Shown here piece after piece: positions 1 to 6,732 of a stretch of 10,607 nt of DNA (position 1 is the first letter of the stretch; every line of letters begins with the position of its first letter). Source of the DNA: Chloroflexota bacterium (GTDB taxonomy: Bacteria; Chloroflexota; Limnocylindria; Limnocylindrales; CSP1-4); assembly GCA_013813905.1 (NCBI GenBank), contig JACCQX010000074.1, forward strand, positions 1 through 10,607, in the 5' to 3' direction. The position numbers and the translations under genes were made by a program. The notes beneath the pieces were generated by a model. The model saw only the letters and a program-made list of their open reading frames with translations. It had not been told where the DNA came from and made no database searches.

Positions 1-139
1 GGTCGAGATCGCCCGACGCGCGCGCGAACTGGTGAGCCTGGCGTGCCCACCCCTCTGCCGCTCCGGGCTCCTCGCTGTCGAGCGCCTTGATGACGAGCAG
101 CCAGCCTCGCATCGACTCCAGCTGGGATTTCGAGCGCAC
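1..139 (-). CDS. Partial hypothetical protein at left edge, start uncertain
   Basis: I do not recognise this gene. It enters the window 55-95 bases downstream of the iron-sulfur reductase stop and runs off the left edge. The best coding frame, judged by GC-rich third codon positions and a natural residue mix, contains QLESMRGWLLVIKALDSEEP followed by a Gln/Ala-rich helical stretch with ARQAHQFARASGDLD at the edge. In that frame the only usual starts are GTG at 139 and ATG at 112, and neither has a convincing ribosome binding site. A different frame starting at ATG 179 gives MSTEQDALVAAGKRALE, which also looks protein-like but becomes Arg/Gly-rich noise after about residue 18. One extra base near the GAAA at about 127-130 would join the two. 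It could therefore be an intact gene with a GTG start, or a frameshifted one starting at 179. No function is assigned. Confidence 0.5.
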   Translation of the reverse strand, partial: MRSKSQLESMRGWLLVIKALDSEEPGAAEGWARQAHQFARASGDLD

Positions 140-234
140 GCTTGCCGGCCGCCACCAGAGCGTCCTGCTCGGTCGACATGCGACGGAGTCTATCGCGGCG
201 CCGACCGGGTCCGACGCTCGAGCTGCTCGGCCTG

Positions 235-2340
235 TCAGACCCTTGGCTGGATCACCGGGAGGTCCCGTCCGTTCGATCCTCTGGCGGGCAGCGAGGCCGC
301 CAGCACTTCCGAGATGTCCTGCGCTCCAACGCCCTCGCCGCGGCCGCCCGGAGCATCCGCCAGCCCGTCACGCAGCATGACCAGGCAGAAGGGGCAGGCC
401 GTTGCGACACCATCCGCGCCGGTCTCCAGCGCCTGACGCGTCCGTTCGGCGTTGATGCGCGTGCCGCGATCCTCCTCCATCCACATACGGCCGCCGCCGG
501 CTCCGCAGCAGAAGGTCCCCTTGCCGCTCTTCTCCATCTCGCGCAGCTCCACGCCGGGCACGGCCCCTAATACCGACCGCGGGTCGGCCATCACGGAGTT
601 GTAGCGCGACAGATAGCACGAGTCGTGATACGTCAGCGATCGACCTTCCTGCGCGTCCGGGCGCAGACGCCCCTCCTCCACGAGGCGGGAAAGGTAGGTC
701 GAGTGATGGACGACCTCGTAGTGGCCGCCCAGTTGCCCGTACTCGTTGCCCAGCGTGTTGAAGCAGTGCGGGCAGGCGGTCACGATGGTCTTGGGCTTGT
801 AGCGCCCGAGCGTCTCGATGTTGGCCGTGGCGAGCATCTGGAAGACGTACTCGTTGCCCATGCGGCGCGCCGGGTCGCCCGTGCAGCTCTCCTCCTGGCC
901 GAGCACCGCGTACGAGACACCGGCCGCGTCCAGGCAGGTCACGAAGGCGCGGGCGACGCGCTTGTTGCGATCGTCGAAGGCCGCCGCACAGCCGACCCAG
1001 TAGAGGCACTCCAGCTCGCCTACCGCCTCCGGCCCGGCCCCGGCCACCTGCGCTGCGGTCGGTACCTCGAAGGGCAGGCCCTTGGTCCAATCGAGGCGCG
1101 CGGTGGCCGGCTGGCCCCAGGGGTTGCCGTAGCGTTCCATGGCCGTCATCGCGCCCGTCAGCTCGGCCGGGAAGCGGCTCTCCTCCAGCACCAGGTTGCG
1201 GCGCAGACCGACGATCTTGTCGACGTGCTCGATGAGCACCGGGCAGGCCTCCACGCAGGCGCCGCAGGTGACGCAGTCCCACACGGCGTCATACGGGATG
1301 GCCGCGTCAACGATGGGCTGCCCCAAGCCATCACCCGCGGCGCGGCCGGGTGCCGAGGCGGGTTTGATGAAGGGGATGAGCGGCATGCCCTTCTCCGCGT
1401 CGACGGTCATCTCGCGCAGGCCCATGATCATCGTCTTGGGGTTGAGCGGCTTGCCCGTGGCCCACGCCGGGCAGGCGTCCTGGCAGCGGCCGCACTCGGT
1501 GCAGGTGAACCCGTCCAGCAGATCCTTCCAGCCGAGGTCGTCGATGGTCTTGACCCCGAAGCGGGCCGTCTCCGCCTCCAGGTCCATTGCCGGCAGCTCG
1601 CCCCGCGGCTGGACCTTGCGGAACAGCGCGTTGAAGACGGCCGTGACGATGTGCAGGTGCTTGGAGCGCGGCAGGTAGACCAGGAAGAAGCAGACGATGG
1701 CGATGCTGCCCCAGAAGGAGAAGACATAACCGGCCGCCATGGCCCACGCCGGCAGCACGGACGCCAGGGCCATGCCGATCGGGTTAGCCACCACCGACCA
1801 GGCGGCGTCGGGATCGCCGAACCGCCCGATGCGAAATGCTTCAGCGAGGAGCTCGAAGGCCACTACGCCGGCGATGAGCAGCAGGATGGTCAGCCCGTCG
1901 CGCGAGAGCGTCAGGCGGCGCGGCCGCACGACCACGCGGCGGAAAAGGGCGTAGCCGACGGCCCCCAGCACGGCCACGCCCAGCAGGTTCTGGACCGGCT
2001 GGAGCAGGCGCCAGAGCCAGCCATCGAAGGGCCAGGCCAGAGTGGCGTGGACCAGGCCGAAGGTGACGCGGTCCGCGGTCCCGATGGTCAGCACCACGAA
2101 GCCCCAGAAGATCGCCGCGTGCATCAGACCCGGGCCCAGGTCGCGGAACATGCGCACCTGTGCGATGGAGTAGACGAACATGGAACGCACGCGGGACTCG
2201 GGCTGGTCCGTCACCACGACCGGCTGCGCCGCGGCGAAGATGCGCAGATGCCGCGCCATCTGGAGGAGGAAGAGCGCGGTGGCCGCGGCAAAGAGCAACG
2301 GCGCGAGCGGATACAGCGGGATCTGCTCCAGGAGCGTCAC
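235..2340 (-). CDS. Membrane-anchored (Fe-S) oxidoreductase, EtfD/HdrD-like, double CCG domain
   Basis: This 701-residue protein probably moves electrons between a soluble donor and the quinone pool in the cytoplasmic membrane. Residues 1-225 hold about five hydrophobic helices (near 11-30, 71-92, 112-134, 148-168 and 186-222) resembling the NarI-type cytochrome b domain, with histidines such as H74 and H98 that could bind heme. Two ferredoxin-type 4Fe-4S motifs follow: C280/C283/C286/C290 and C356/C359/C362/C366. Two cysteine-rich CCG domains come next: C445, C451, C486 and C523/C526, then C575, C611-C612-G and C649/C652. The first CCG domain has SCTG where the canonical motif has CCG. Start: GTG at 2340, overlapping the mogA-type stop by four bases (GTGA), with AGGGA just upstream. 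In this family, actinobacterial EtfD works with electron transfer flavoprotein in fatty acid oxidation, while HdrD reduces heterodisulfide. The EtfD-like role is favoured by the fused membrane domain, but no etf gene is in view. Confidence 0.9.
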   Translation of the reverse strand: MTLLEQIPLYPLAPLLFAAATALFLLQMARHLRIFAAAQPVVVTDQPESRVRSMFVYSIAQVRMFRDLGPGLMHAAIFWGFVVLTIGTADRVTFGLVHATLAWPFDGWLWRLLQPVQNLLGVAVLGAVGYALFRRVVVRPRRLTLSRDGLTILLLIAGVVAFELLAEAFRIGRFGDPDAAWSVVANPIGMALASVLPAWAMAAGYVFSFWGSIAIVCFFLVYLPRSKHLHIVTAVFNALFRKVQPRGELPAMDLEAETARFGVKTIDDLGWKDLLDGFTCTECGRCQDACPAWATGKPLNPKTMIMGLREMTVDAEKGMPLIPFIKPASAPGRAAGDGLGQPIVDAAIPYDAVWDCVTCGACVEACPVLIEHVDKIVGLRRNLVLEESRFPAELTGAMTAMERYGNPWGQPATARLDWTKGLPFEVPTAAQVAGAGPEAVGELECLYWVGCAAAFDDRNKRVARAFVTCLDAAGVSYAVLGQEESCTGDPARRMGNEYVFQMLATANIETLGRYKPKTIVTACPHCFNTLGNEYGQLGGHYEVVHHSTYLSRLVEEGRLRPDAQEGRSLTYHDSCYLSRYNSVMADPRSVLGAVPGVELREMEKSGKGTFCCGAGGGRMWMEEDRGTRINAERTRQALETGADGVATACPFCLVMLRDGLADAPGGRGEGVGAQDISEVLAASLPARGSNGRDLPVIQPRV

Positions 2341-2915
2341 GGTGGGTCCCTGTCGGTCGGCGCGTCGCCGGACGCACGCGGTCCATCGTCGACGGACGCG
2401 TGCTGGGTATGCCCACCCAGCGTCTCCAGGGCGTGCGCCAACAGCGGCACCAGGGCATCCAGCGACTCCGTCGCGCCGCTGGGGCTTCCGGGCACGGCCA
2501 CCAGGAGCGAGCGGCCGCGAACCCCGGCCAGCGAGCGCGAGAGGTCAGCCATGGGCGTCGCCCTGCGGCCGGCCGCGCGCATCACCTCGCCGAACCCCGG
2601 GATCTCATAGTCCAGCATCTGCTGAAGCGCTTGTGGTGTGACGTCCCGCGGACCCAGCCCGGTGCCACCCGTGGAAACCAGCAGCCGGCATTGACCAGCC
2701 TGCGCCTCGACCTGTGCCACGATGGCGGAGAGGTCGTCCGGCACGACACCGCGCTCCACGGTATAGCCGAGGCCCGCGAGGCGTTCGGCGAGCGCGTCCC
2801 CGCTCGCGTCCTCACGAGTGCCGGCGGCGACGCCGTCGCTGATGGTGAGCACGAACGCCGTGTCGATCCTGCGTGCCTCCCCTGCCTGATCCGCCGAAGC
2901 CGTCTGGTCCGCCAC
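2337..2915 (-). CDS. mogA: Molybdopterin adenylyltransferase, MogA/MoaB family
   Basis: This 192-residue cytoplasmic enzyme is predicted to adenylate molybdopterin to give MPT-AMP, the substrate used by MoeA for molybdenum insertion. The MoCF-fold signature is complete: TISD at 24-27, STGGTGLGPRDVTP at 81-94 including the conserved Asp91, IPGFGE at 105-110 and PGSPSG at 142-147. The core fills residues 18-168, as expected for the family. About 15 N-terminal residues and a 24-residue acidic/polar tail lie outside the core. The GTG start at 2915 is 15 bases after the moaC stop and is preceded by AGGGG. The stop overlaps the reductase start by four bases. Sequence alone does not cleanly separate MogA from MoaB, so the symbol is by role. 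The adjacent moaC and moeA strongly support the molybdenum cofactor assignment. Confidence 0.93.
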   Translation of the reverse strand: MADQTASADQAGEARRIDTAFVLTISDGVAAGTREDASGDALAERLAGLGYTVERGVVPDDLSAIVAQVEAQAGQCRLLVSTGGTGLGPRDVTPQALQQMLDYEIPGFGEVMRAAGRRATPMADLSRSLAGVRGRSLLVAVPGSPSGATESLDALVPLLAHALETLGGHTQHASVDDGPRASGDAPTDRDPP

Positions 2916-2930
2916 CCGAGCCCCTGGCCC

Positions 2931-3503
2931 TCAGCGTGACCGGCGGGGTCCGCGCACGCCCTTGGGCACCCGGCTAGGCGTCCGGCCCTCCGCTGAGGCA
3001 GGCCGATGCCACTCGCCGGAGGCGCCGCCGGACTTCTCCAGCAGCCGGATCGAGCGGATCTCCGCCGTCCGGTCGACGCCCTTGACCATATCGTAGACCG
3101 TGAGCGCAGCCACCGAGGCGGCCATCAGCGCTTCCATCTCCACGCCGGTCTGAGCCGTCGTCGCCGCCGAAGCACGGATGCGCAGCGCTCCTGCTGCTCG
3201 ATCGGGCGTGATCTCCACGGCTAGATCGGTCAGCGGCAGCGGGTGACAGAGCGGGATCAGCTCGGAGGTGCGCTTGGCGGCCATCACGCCGGCTATCTCA
3301 GCCACGGTCAGGACGTCACCCTTGGGGGTGGCGCCGTCGATGATGAGGCTCAGTGTCTCCTGCTCCAAGGTCACTTCCGCCTCGGCCACCGCACGGCGGG
3401 CCGTGGGCGGTTTGCCGCTGACGTCCACCATGCGCGGTCGTCCGCCGCGGTCGACATGGGTCAACCTTCGACGGTCCTTCCGCTTGGGAGGTTCGAGGGG
3501 CAT
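2931..3503 (-). CDS. moaC: Cyclic pyranopterin monophosphate synthase MoaC
   Basis: This protein converts 3',8-cyclo-GTP, the MoaA product, into cyclic pyranopterin monophosphate, an early step of molybdenum cofactor synthesis. It has 190 residues counted from ATG at 3503. The family landmarks are all present: LTHVD at 14-18, MVDVSGK at 25-31, KGDV with Lys61, IPLCHPL with His87, GVEMEAL with Glu122 and Glu124, YDMVK with Asp138 and Lys141, and LLEKSGG near 154-160. These match the known catalytic lysine, histidine, glutamate, aspartate and lysine residues of E. coli MoaC, so it should be active. ATG 3503 is preferred over the TTG at 3506 because AAGGAG lies seven bases upstream of it. The ATG overlaps the moeA stop by one base (TGATG), which implies translational coupling. 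After the SGGASG motif there is an unusual Arg/Pro-rich tail of about 25 residues. Confidence 0.96.
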   Translation of the reverse strand: MPLEPPKRKDRRRLTHVDRGGRPRMVDVSGKPPTARRAVAEAEVTLEQETLSLIIDGATPKGDVLTVAEIAGVMAAKRTSELIPLCHPLPLTDLAVEITPDRAAGALRIRASAATTAQTGVEMEALMAASVAALTVYDMVKGVDRTAEIRSIRLLEKSGGASGEWHRPASAEGRTPSRVPKGVRGPRRSR

Positions 3504-4843
3504 CAACTCGCTCCTTCGTCAAGGACGACGACATCGACCAGCGCCCCGGACGGCAGTGAGTCGACCTCCTCCGGCACGACGGCCAGGCCGTTCGCCTCCG
3601 CCAGGGCGGAGATGACGTGCGAGCCTTGGCCACCGGACAGGGTCGCCCGCCAACCGGTGGCTCGGTCGGGGTCCGGCTCCAGGCGCACGCGCAGGAACGC
3701 TCGCCGGCCGGGGGATTTGGTGATGGGCTCGACCAACTCCGCCCGGATCAGCATCCGGCCGGTCGCGTCGGCGTGACCGGCCAGACGGCGCAGCACCGGC
3801 CTGACGAAGATCTCGAAGGTCACGAACGTGGAGACCGGATTGCCGGGCAATCCGAAGAGCAGGACAGCCTGTTCATCGCTGCCCCCGTCGCCGCCTTGGC
3901 CCCGAGCACGCTTAGCGTGACCGAAGGCGACCGGCTTGCCCGGCTGGACCGCCACCCGCCACAGGTCGAGCGTGCCCACCGCCCCGAACGCGTCCTTGAC
4001 CACGTCGTGCGCGCCGACCGAGACACCGCCGCTGGCGATGACCATGTCCGCGATCGCGACACCCTCGCGTAGCCGGGCCACGACCTCCTCGGACCGATCG
4101 CGCGCCAAACCTAACCTGACTGGTTTGGCGCCGGCGGCCCGCACCTGCGCCGCCAGCGAGACGGAGTTCGAATCGTGGATCCCGGCAGCCCCGAGCGGTC
4201 GTCCGGCCGGCACCAGCTCATCGCCGGTGGCCAGCACCGCTACACGGGGACGCCGGTGAACGAGCAGCTCCCCGTGACCGGTAGCAGCCGCCAGCGCCAG
4301 CCGCGCCGGGCTGACGGTCACTCCCGCGGGCAGGATCCGTTCCCCGGCACGGACGTCCTCGCCCGCCAGCCGGATGTGGGCGCCGGTCGCGGCTCCCTGA
4401 TGGATCGCCACGCGATCCGGCCGCGCCGCCAAGCCCCGGGGAGCGTCCGTGTCCTCCACCGGCACCACGGCATCCGCGCCCGGTGGCATCAGGGCCCCGG
4501 TGAACACGCGGATCGCCGTGCCCGGCGTCACGCCGACGTCCGGGGCATGACCGGCGGGTACCTCGCCGATCACCTCCAGCACGATGGGCTCGCCCAGCGA
4601 CGCGCCCGATACGTCCGCGGCGCGCAGGGCGAAGCCATCCATCGCGCTGTTGTCCCAGGGCGGCAATGACACTTGTGTATCGAGCGGTTCGGCGAGCACT
4701 CGCCCGAGGGCCCGTTCCAGGGTCACCCACTCGGCCGGCAGGGCCCGCACGCCGGCCAGCATATGCGCACGTGCCTCCTCCAGTCGCAGCAGCGGTGGAT
4801 CGGCCACCGCCCCGTTACTGGCGTCGGCGTGCGCGCGGCTCAC
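3503..4843 (-). CDS. moeA: Molybdopterin molybdotransferase MoeA
   Basis: This 446-residue protein is predicted to insert molybdate into adenylated molybdopterin to form Mo-molybdopterin. The domain order is normal: an N-terminal region with [13 protein letters not shown] (60-72) and PAGHAP (96-101), then [20 protein letters not shown] (112-131), the MoCF-like domain with [14 protein letters not shown] (201-214), IHDSNS (222-227) and [10 protein letters not shown] (271-280), [14 protein letters not shown] (295-308), [18 protein letters not shown] (329-346), and a C-terminal beta domain ending near residue 440. Residues 309-326 ([18 protein letters not shown]) form a basic/Gly-rich insertion in a loop that is normally much shorter. 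GTG at 4843 overlaps the protease stop as GTGA, with no Shine-Dalgarno sequence, so translation is probably coupled. moaC follows with a one-base overlap. The gene contains a striking inverted repeat with atypical codons (see 4102-4131). Confidence 0.96.
   Translation of the reverse strand: MSRAHADASNGAVADPPLLRLEEARAHMLAGVRALPAEWVTLERALGRVLAEPLDTQVSLPPWDNSAMDGFALRAADVSGASLGEPIVLEVIGEVPAGHAPDVGVTPGTAIRVFTGALMPPGADAVVPVEDTDAPRGLAARPDRVAIHQGAATGAHIRLAGEDVRAGERILPAGVTVSPARLALAAATGHGELLVHRRPRVAVLATGDELVPAGRPLGAAGIHDSNSVSLAAQVRAAGAKPVRLGLARDRSEEVVARLREGVAIADMVIASGGVSVGAHDVVKDAFGAVGTLDLWRVAVQPGKPVAFGHAKRARGQGGDGGSDEQAVLLFGLPGNPVSTFVTFEIFVRPVLRRLAGHADATGRMLIRAELVEPITKSPGRRAFLRVRLEPDPDRATGWRATLSGGQGSHVISALAEANGLAVVPEEVDSLPSGALVDVVVLDEGAS
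3511..3516 (-). promoter_or_regulatory. Ribosome binding site of moaC
   Basis: AAGGAG on the minus strand lies inside the end of moeA. The spacing to ATG 3503 is seven bases; to the alternative TTG 3506 it is only four. This decides the moaC start. It is one of the strongest Shine-Dalgarno matches in the window, and it suggests that moaC can be initiated independently as well as by coupling. Confidence 0.7.
4102..4131. repeat. Perfect 10-bp inverted repeat inside moeA
   Basis: The arms GCGCCAAACC (4102-4111) and GGTTTGGCGC (4122-4131) are exact reverse complements separated by a 10-base loop. The repeat covers moeA codons for residues 238-248, where AAA, CCA, AGG, TTA, GGT and TTG occur close together in a gene otherwise dominated by G/C-ending codons. 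The encoded peptide ([11 protein letters not shown]) fits the family, so the odd codons are not forced by an odd protein. Its role is unknown: an RNA hairpin, an operator, or chance. Confidence 0.6.
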
Positions 4844-6000
4844 GTCGCCAACCGCGCCGTCTCGTGGCGCTGGCGAAGGGCACGCGCTAGGCCATCACGT
4901 GTCACCACGCCGGTGAGTCGCTGGCGGTCCTGCGCGTCCACCACGGCGATGCCCTGTGCATCGCTTTCCTGGAAATGCCCCAGGGCGTCCATAGCGGGCT
5001 GCGGCTCGGTGAGGGTCCAGAGTGCCTCCTGGCGGCTCATCACATCCGAGACGCGCGTCTTGGTCCAGTCGGCGCGCGGCACGCGGCGTATCTGGCGCAG
5101 CTCGACCGTGCCCGCCAGCATCCCGTCGACCGTGACCGGGTAGATCGTGGCGCCGGTGCTACCCAGGAGATGCTGATCGACGAAGGTGTCCAGCGTCAGG
5201 TTGGGGTTGACCACCGAATACTCGCGATCCATCACGTCCCGCACCGCGACGCCCTCCACGATGTGAGCCAGCTCCACGCGCCGGTAGCTCTGCTCCGAGG
5301 CCTGGTGCAGGAACCAGCCGATGAGTGCGGTCCAGACACCGAAGACGATGCCCCCACCCCCGCTCAGGGCGACGACGACACCCACGCCGATGAGCACGTA
5401 GGCGAAGCCGCGCCCCACCAGGGTGGCCAGCCGCGTCGCTCGCAGGAAGTCCCGGGTCCGCGCCCAGAGGATGGCGCGCAGCAACCTGCCGCCATCCATG
5501 GGGAAGCCCGGGATGAGGTTGAAGCCGGCCAGCAGCAGGTTGATGACACCCAGGCCGACCAGCGTGTCCGACGCGACGCTGGCGAGCAGACCGTCCACTC
5601 CGCCCAGCGATATCCCGGCGCCAAGCAGGACCAGCCCCAGGATCGCGCTGGTGATGGGCCCGGCGATGGTGATCACGACCTCGCTGCGCGGCGTCGGCGC
5701 CTCGCGGTCGAGGCGCGCCGCTCCGCCGAAGATGAAGAGCATCACCTCATCCACCCTCACGCCACGCGCCCTCGCCACGTAGGCATGTGCCAGCTCATGG
5801 GCCAGCACCGAGGCGAAGAAGAGCGTGGCCACGATGGGCGCCAGGACCCAGCGTGCGGCGTCCGGCAGGCCGCTGCCGGCACTGGGCCCGCCCATCGTGG
5901 CGAGCCAGATGACGAGCAAGCCGAAGATCAGCAGCCAGCTGGGATGGACCGTGATGCGCACACCGAAGAGGGTCAGGATGCGCACGCCGCCGCTCTTCAC
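4840..6000 (-). CDS. Site-2 protease family (M50) intramembrane metalloprotease with CBS pair
   Basis: This is a predicted zinc intramembrane protease of 386 residues, counted from GTG at 6000. The N-terminal half is hydrophobic. VHPSWLLIFGLLVIW (18-32) is the first helix, and VLAHELAHAY (65-74) gives zinc ligands His68 and His72 with catalytic Glu69. NLIPGFPMDGGRLLRAIL (161-178) carries the third zinc ligand, Asp169. More helices lie near 108-132, 146-160 and 198-228. The C-terminal part, about residues 254-376, is a CBS pair (VRDVMDREYSV then VSDVMSRQEALWTL and IAVVDAQDRQRLTGVVTRDG), which may sense adenine nucleotides. This is the Rip3-like layout. GTG 6000 overlaps the upstream stop by four bases and begins just before the family's usual N-terminus. 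The frame is open to 6264, but that stretch lies wholly inside the preceding gene and is rejected. Its substrate is unknown; it may cleave membrane-bound regulators or lipoprotein remnants. Confidence 0.93.
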   Translation of the reverse strand: MKSGGVRILTLFGVRITVHPSWLLIFGLLVIWLATMGGPSAGSGLPDAARWVLAPIVATLFFASVLAHELAHAYVARARGVRVDEVMLFIFGGAARLDREAPTPRSEVVITIAGPITSAILGLVLLGAGISLGGVDGLLASVASDTLVGLGVINLLLAGFNLIPGFPMDGGRLLRAILWARTRDFLRATRLATLVGRGFAYVLIGVGVVVALSGGGGIVFGVWTALIGWFLHQASEQSYRRVELAHIVEGVAVRDVMDREYSVVNPNLTLDTFVDQHLLGSTGATIYPVTVDGMLAGTVELRQIRRVPRADWTKTRVSDVMSRQEALWTLTEPQPAMDALGHFQESDAQGIAVVDAQDRQRLTGVVTRDGLARALRQRHETARLAT

Positions 6001-6692
6001 GCCGCGCGCCGACGAGCCAGCCACCAGGTCGCCGCCCCCAGCACCGCCGCGATCGCTCCCACCAGGGCAGTGACATAGCGCCAGAAGGGCATGGGATAGA
6101 GCTGCACGAGGCGCTGGGATCCCGGGTCGAAGGCCCAATTCCCACCGGGAAAGAAGACCCGGTGGAAGAGCTCGAAGGCCGGCTCGAAGGCGAACAGGGC
6201 GACGACACCCAGGACCACGATGCCGGCTGACAGGCCGCCTCCACCGCGACCGACCCGGCGCCATGCCTGCTCTCGACGGCCGCGAACCAGGACGATGACC
6301 ACCAGCGCGAAGGCGAGGGCTGCGCTGGCCAGGAAGCCATAGAGCAGCGCGCGCGCATCACGCAGATGGGAGGCCTCCGAGGCATCGAAGAGCGGACCGC
6401 CGCCCGGTCCGGCAAAGGCGAACGTGCCCGGTCCCAGGATAAGCTCGGCGACGGTCAGATCCGAGAGCCGGTGTGCGTCGGCCGACGTGACGCCCAGGAA
6501 GGCAGGCGAACCGGCCGCGTCAAGCAGCGGGTGAAGCACGAATGGTGGCAGGACGAGCAACAGAGCGACGGCGAGCAGGCTCATCGCCGTCGCCAGCGAT
6601 ACGGCGACGCCCGCCACCGACGCCCAGCGGGTCGCGGCTCGCGGACGTCCGACCGTCGGAGAAGATGCCCTCAGCGTTGCCACGTTCGGCAT
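5997..6692 (-). CDS. DUF1461/TIGR01906 integral membrane protein, Lit-like
   Basis: This 231-residue membrane protein has four predicted helices, near 26-50, 115-136, 152-172 and 205-226. That is the TIGR01906/DUF1461 topology. The large extracytoplasmic loop contains EASHLRDARALLYG, with His109, and the third helix ends in FELFHRVFFPGGNWAFDP, with His177, followed by YPMPFW. These two histidine motifs are the family hallmark. In the characterised Firmicute member Lit (lipoprotein intramolecular transacylase), two conserved histidines are needed to move an acyl chain from the diacylglyceryl group to the lipoprotein N-terminus. Whether this distant member does the same is inference. ATG at 6692 has no clear ribosome binding site, but no other usual start exists upstream in frame before the preceding gene. 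Its stop overlaps the protease GTG by four bases, so the two membrane proteins are probably made together. Confidence 0.85.
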   Translation of the reverse strand: MPNVATLRASSPTVGRPRAATRWASVAGVAVSLATAMSLLAVALLLVLPPFVLHPLLDAAGSPAFLGVTSADAHRLSDLTVAELILGPGTFAFAGPGGGPLFDASEASHLRDARALLYGFLASAALAFALVVIVLVRGRREQAWRRVGRGGGGLSAGIVVLGVVALFAFEPAFELFHRVFFPGGNWAFDPGSQRLVQLYPMPFWRYVTALVGAIAAVLGAATWWLARRRAA

Positions 6693-6707
6693 CGTGGCAC
6701 GGATAGA

Positions 6708-6729
6708 GCGCGGACGCCGTGCTCCGCGC
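6708..6729 (-). terminator. Hairpin after DUF4332 gene, possible weak terminator or attenuator
   Basis: A perfect 7-bp inverted repeat, GCGCGGA (6708-6714) and TCCGCGC (6723-6729), with an 8-base loop begins four bases after the DUF4332 stop on the minus strand. No T-run follows, so it is not a classical intrinsic terminator. It sits exactly in the spacer separating the right-hand genes from the six-gene overlapping block, where a transcript boundary or an RNA-processing hairpin would make sense. Confidence 0.35.
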
Positions 6730-6732
6730 CCG

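Noticed and set aside
625..2610. A 661-codon open frame on the plus strand opposite the Fe-S reductase
   Set aside because: Its translation is a His/Arg/Ala/Gly-rich mixture with no domain, typical of the antisense of GC-rich codons. The minus strand holds an unmistakable reductase and mogA-type gene.
4975..6078. A 367-codon plus-strand open frame opposite the protease
   Set aside because: It has Gln/Asp/His/Arg-rich antisense composition and no recognisable motif; the opposite strand encodes the M50 protease with full active-site motifs.
6142..6165. 8-bp inverted repeat CCACCGGG / CCCGGTGG inside the DUF1461 gene
   Set aside because: It coincides with codons for the conserved HRVFFPGG motif, and the codons are ordinary for this genome, so protein conservation and base composition explain it.
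6001..6264. An 88-residue N-terminal extension of the site-2 protease frame
   Set aside because: It lies entirely within the DUF1461 gene in another frame and is Arg/Pro-rich without family resemblance. The GTG at 6000 matches the family start and the overlap pattern of this operon.
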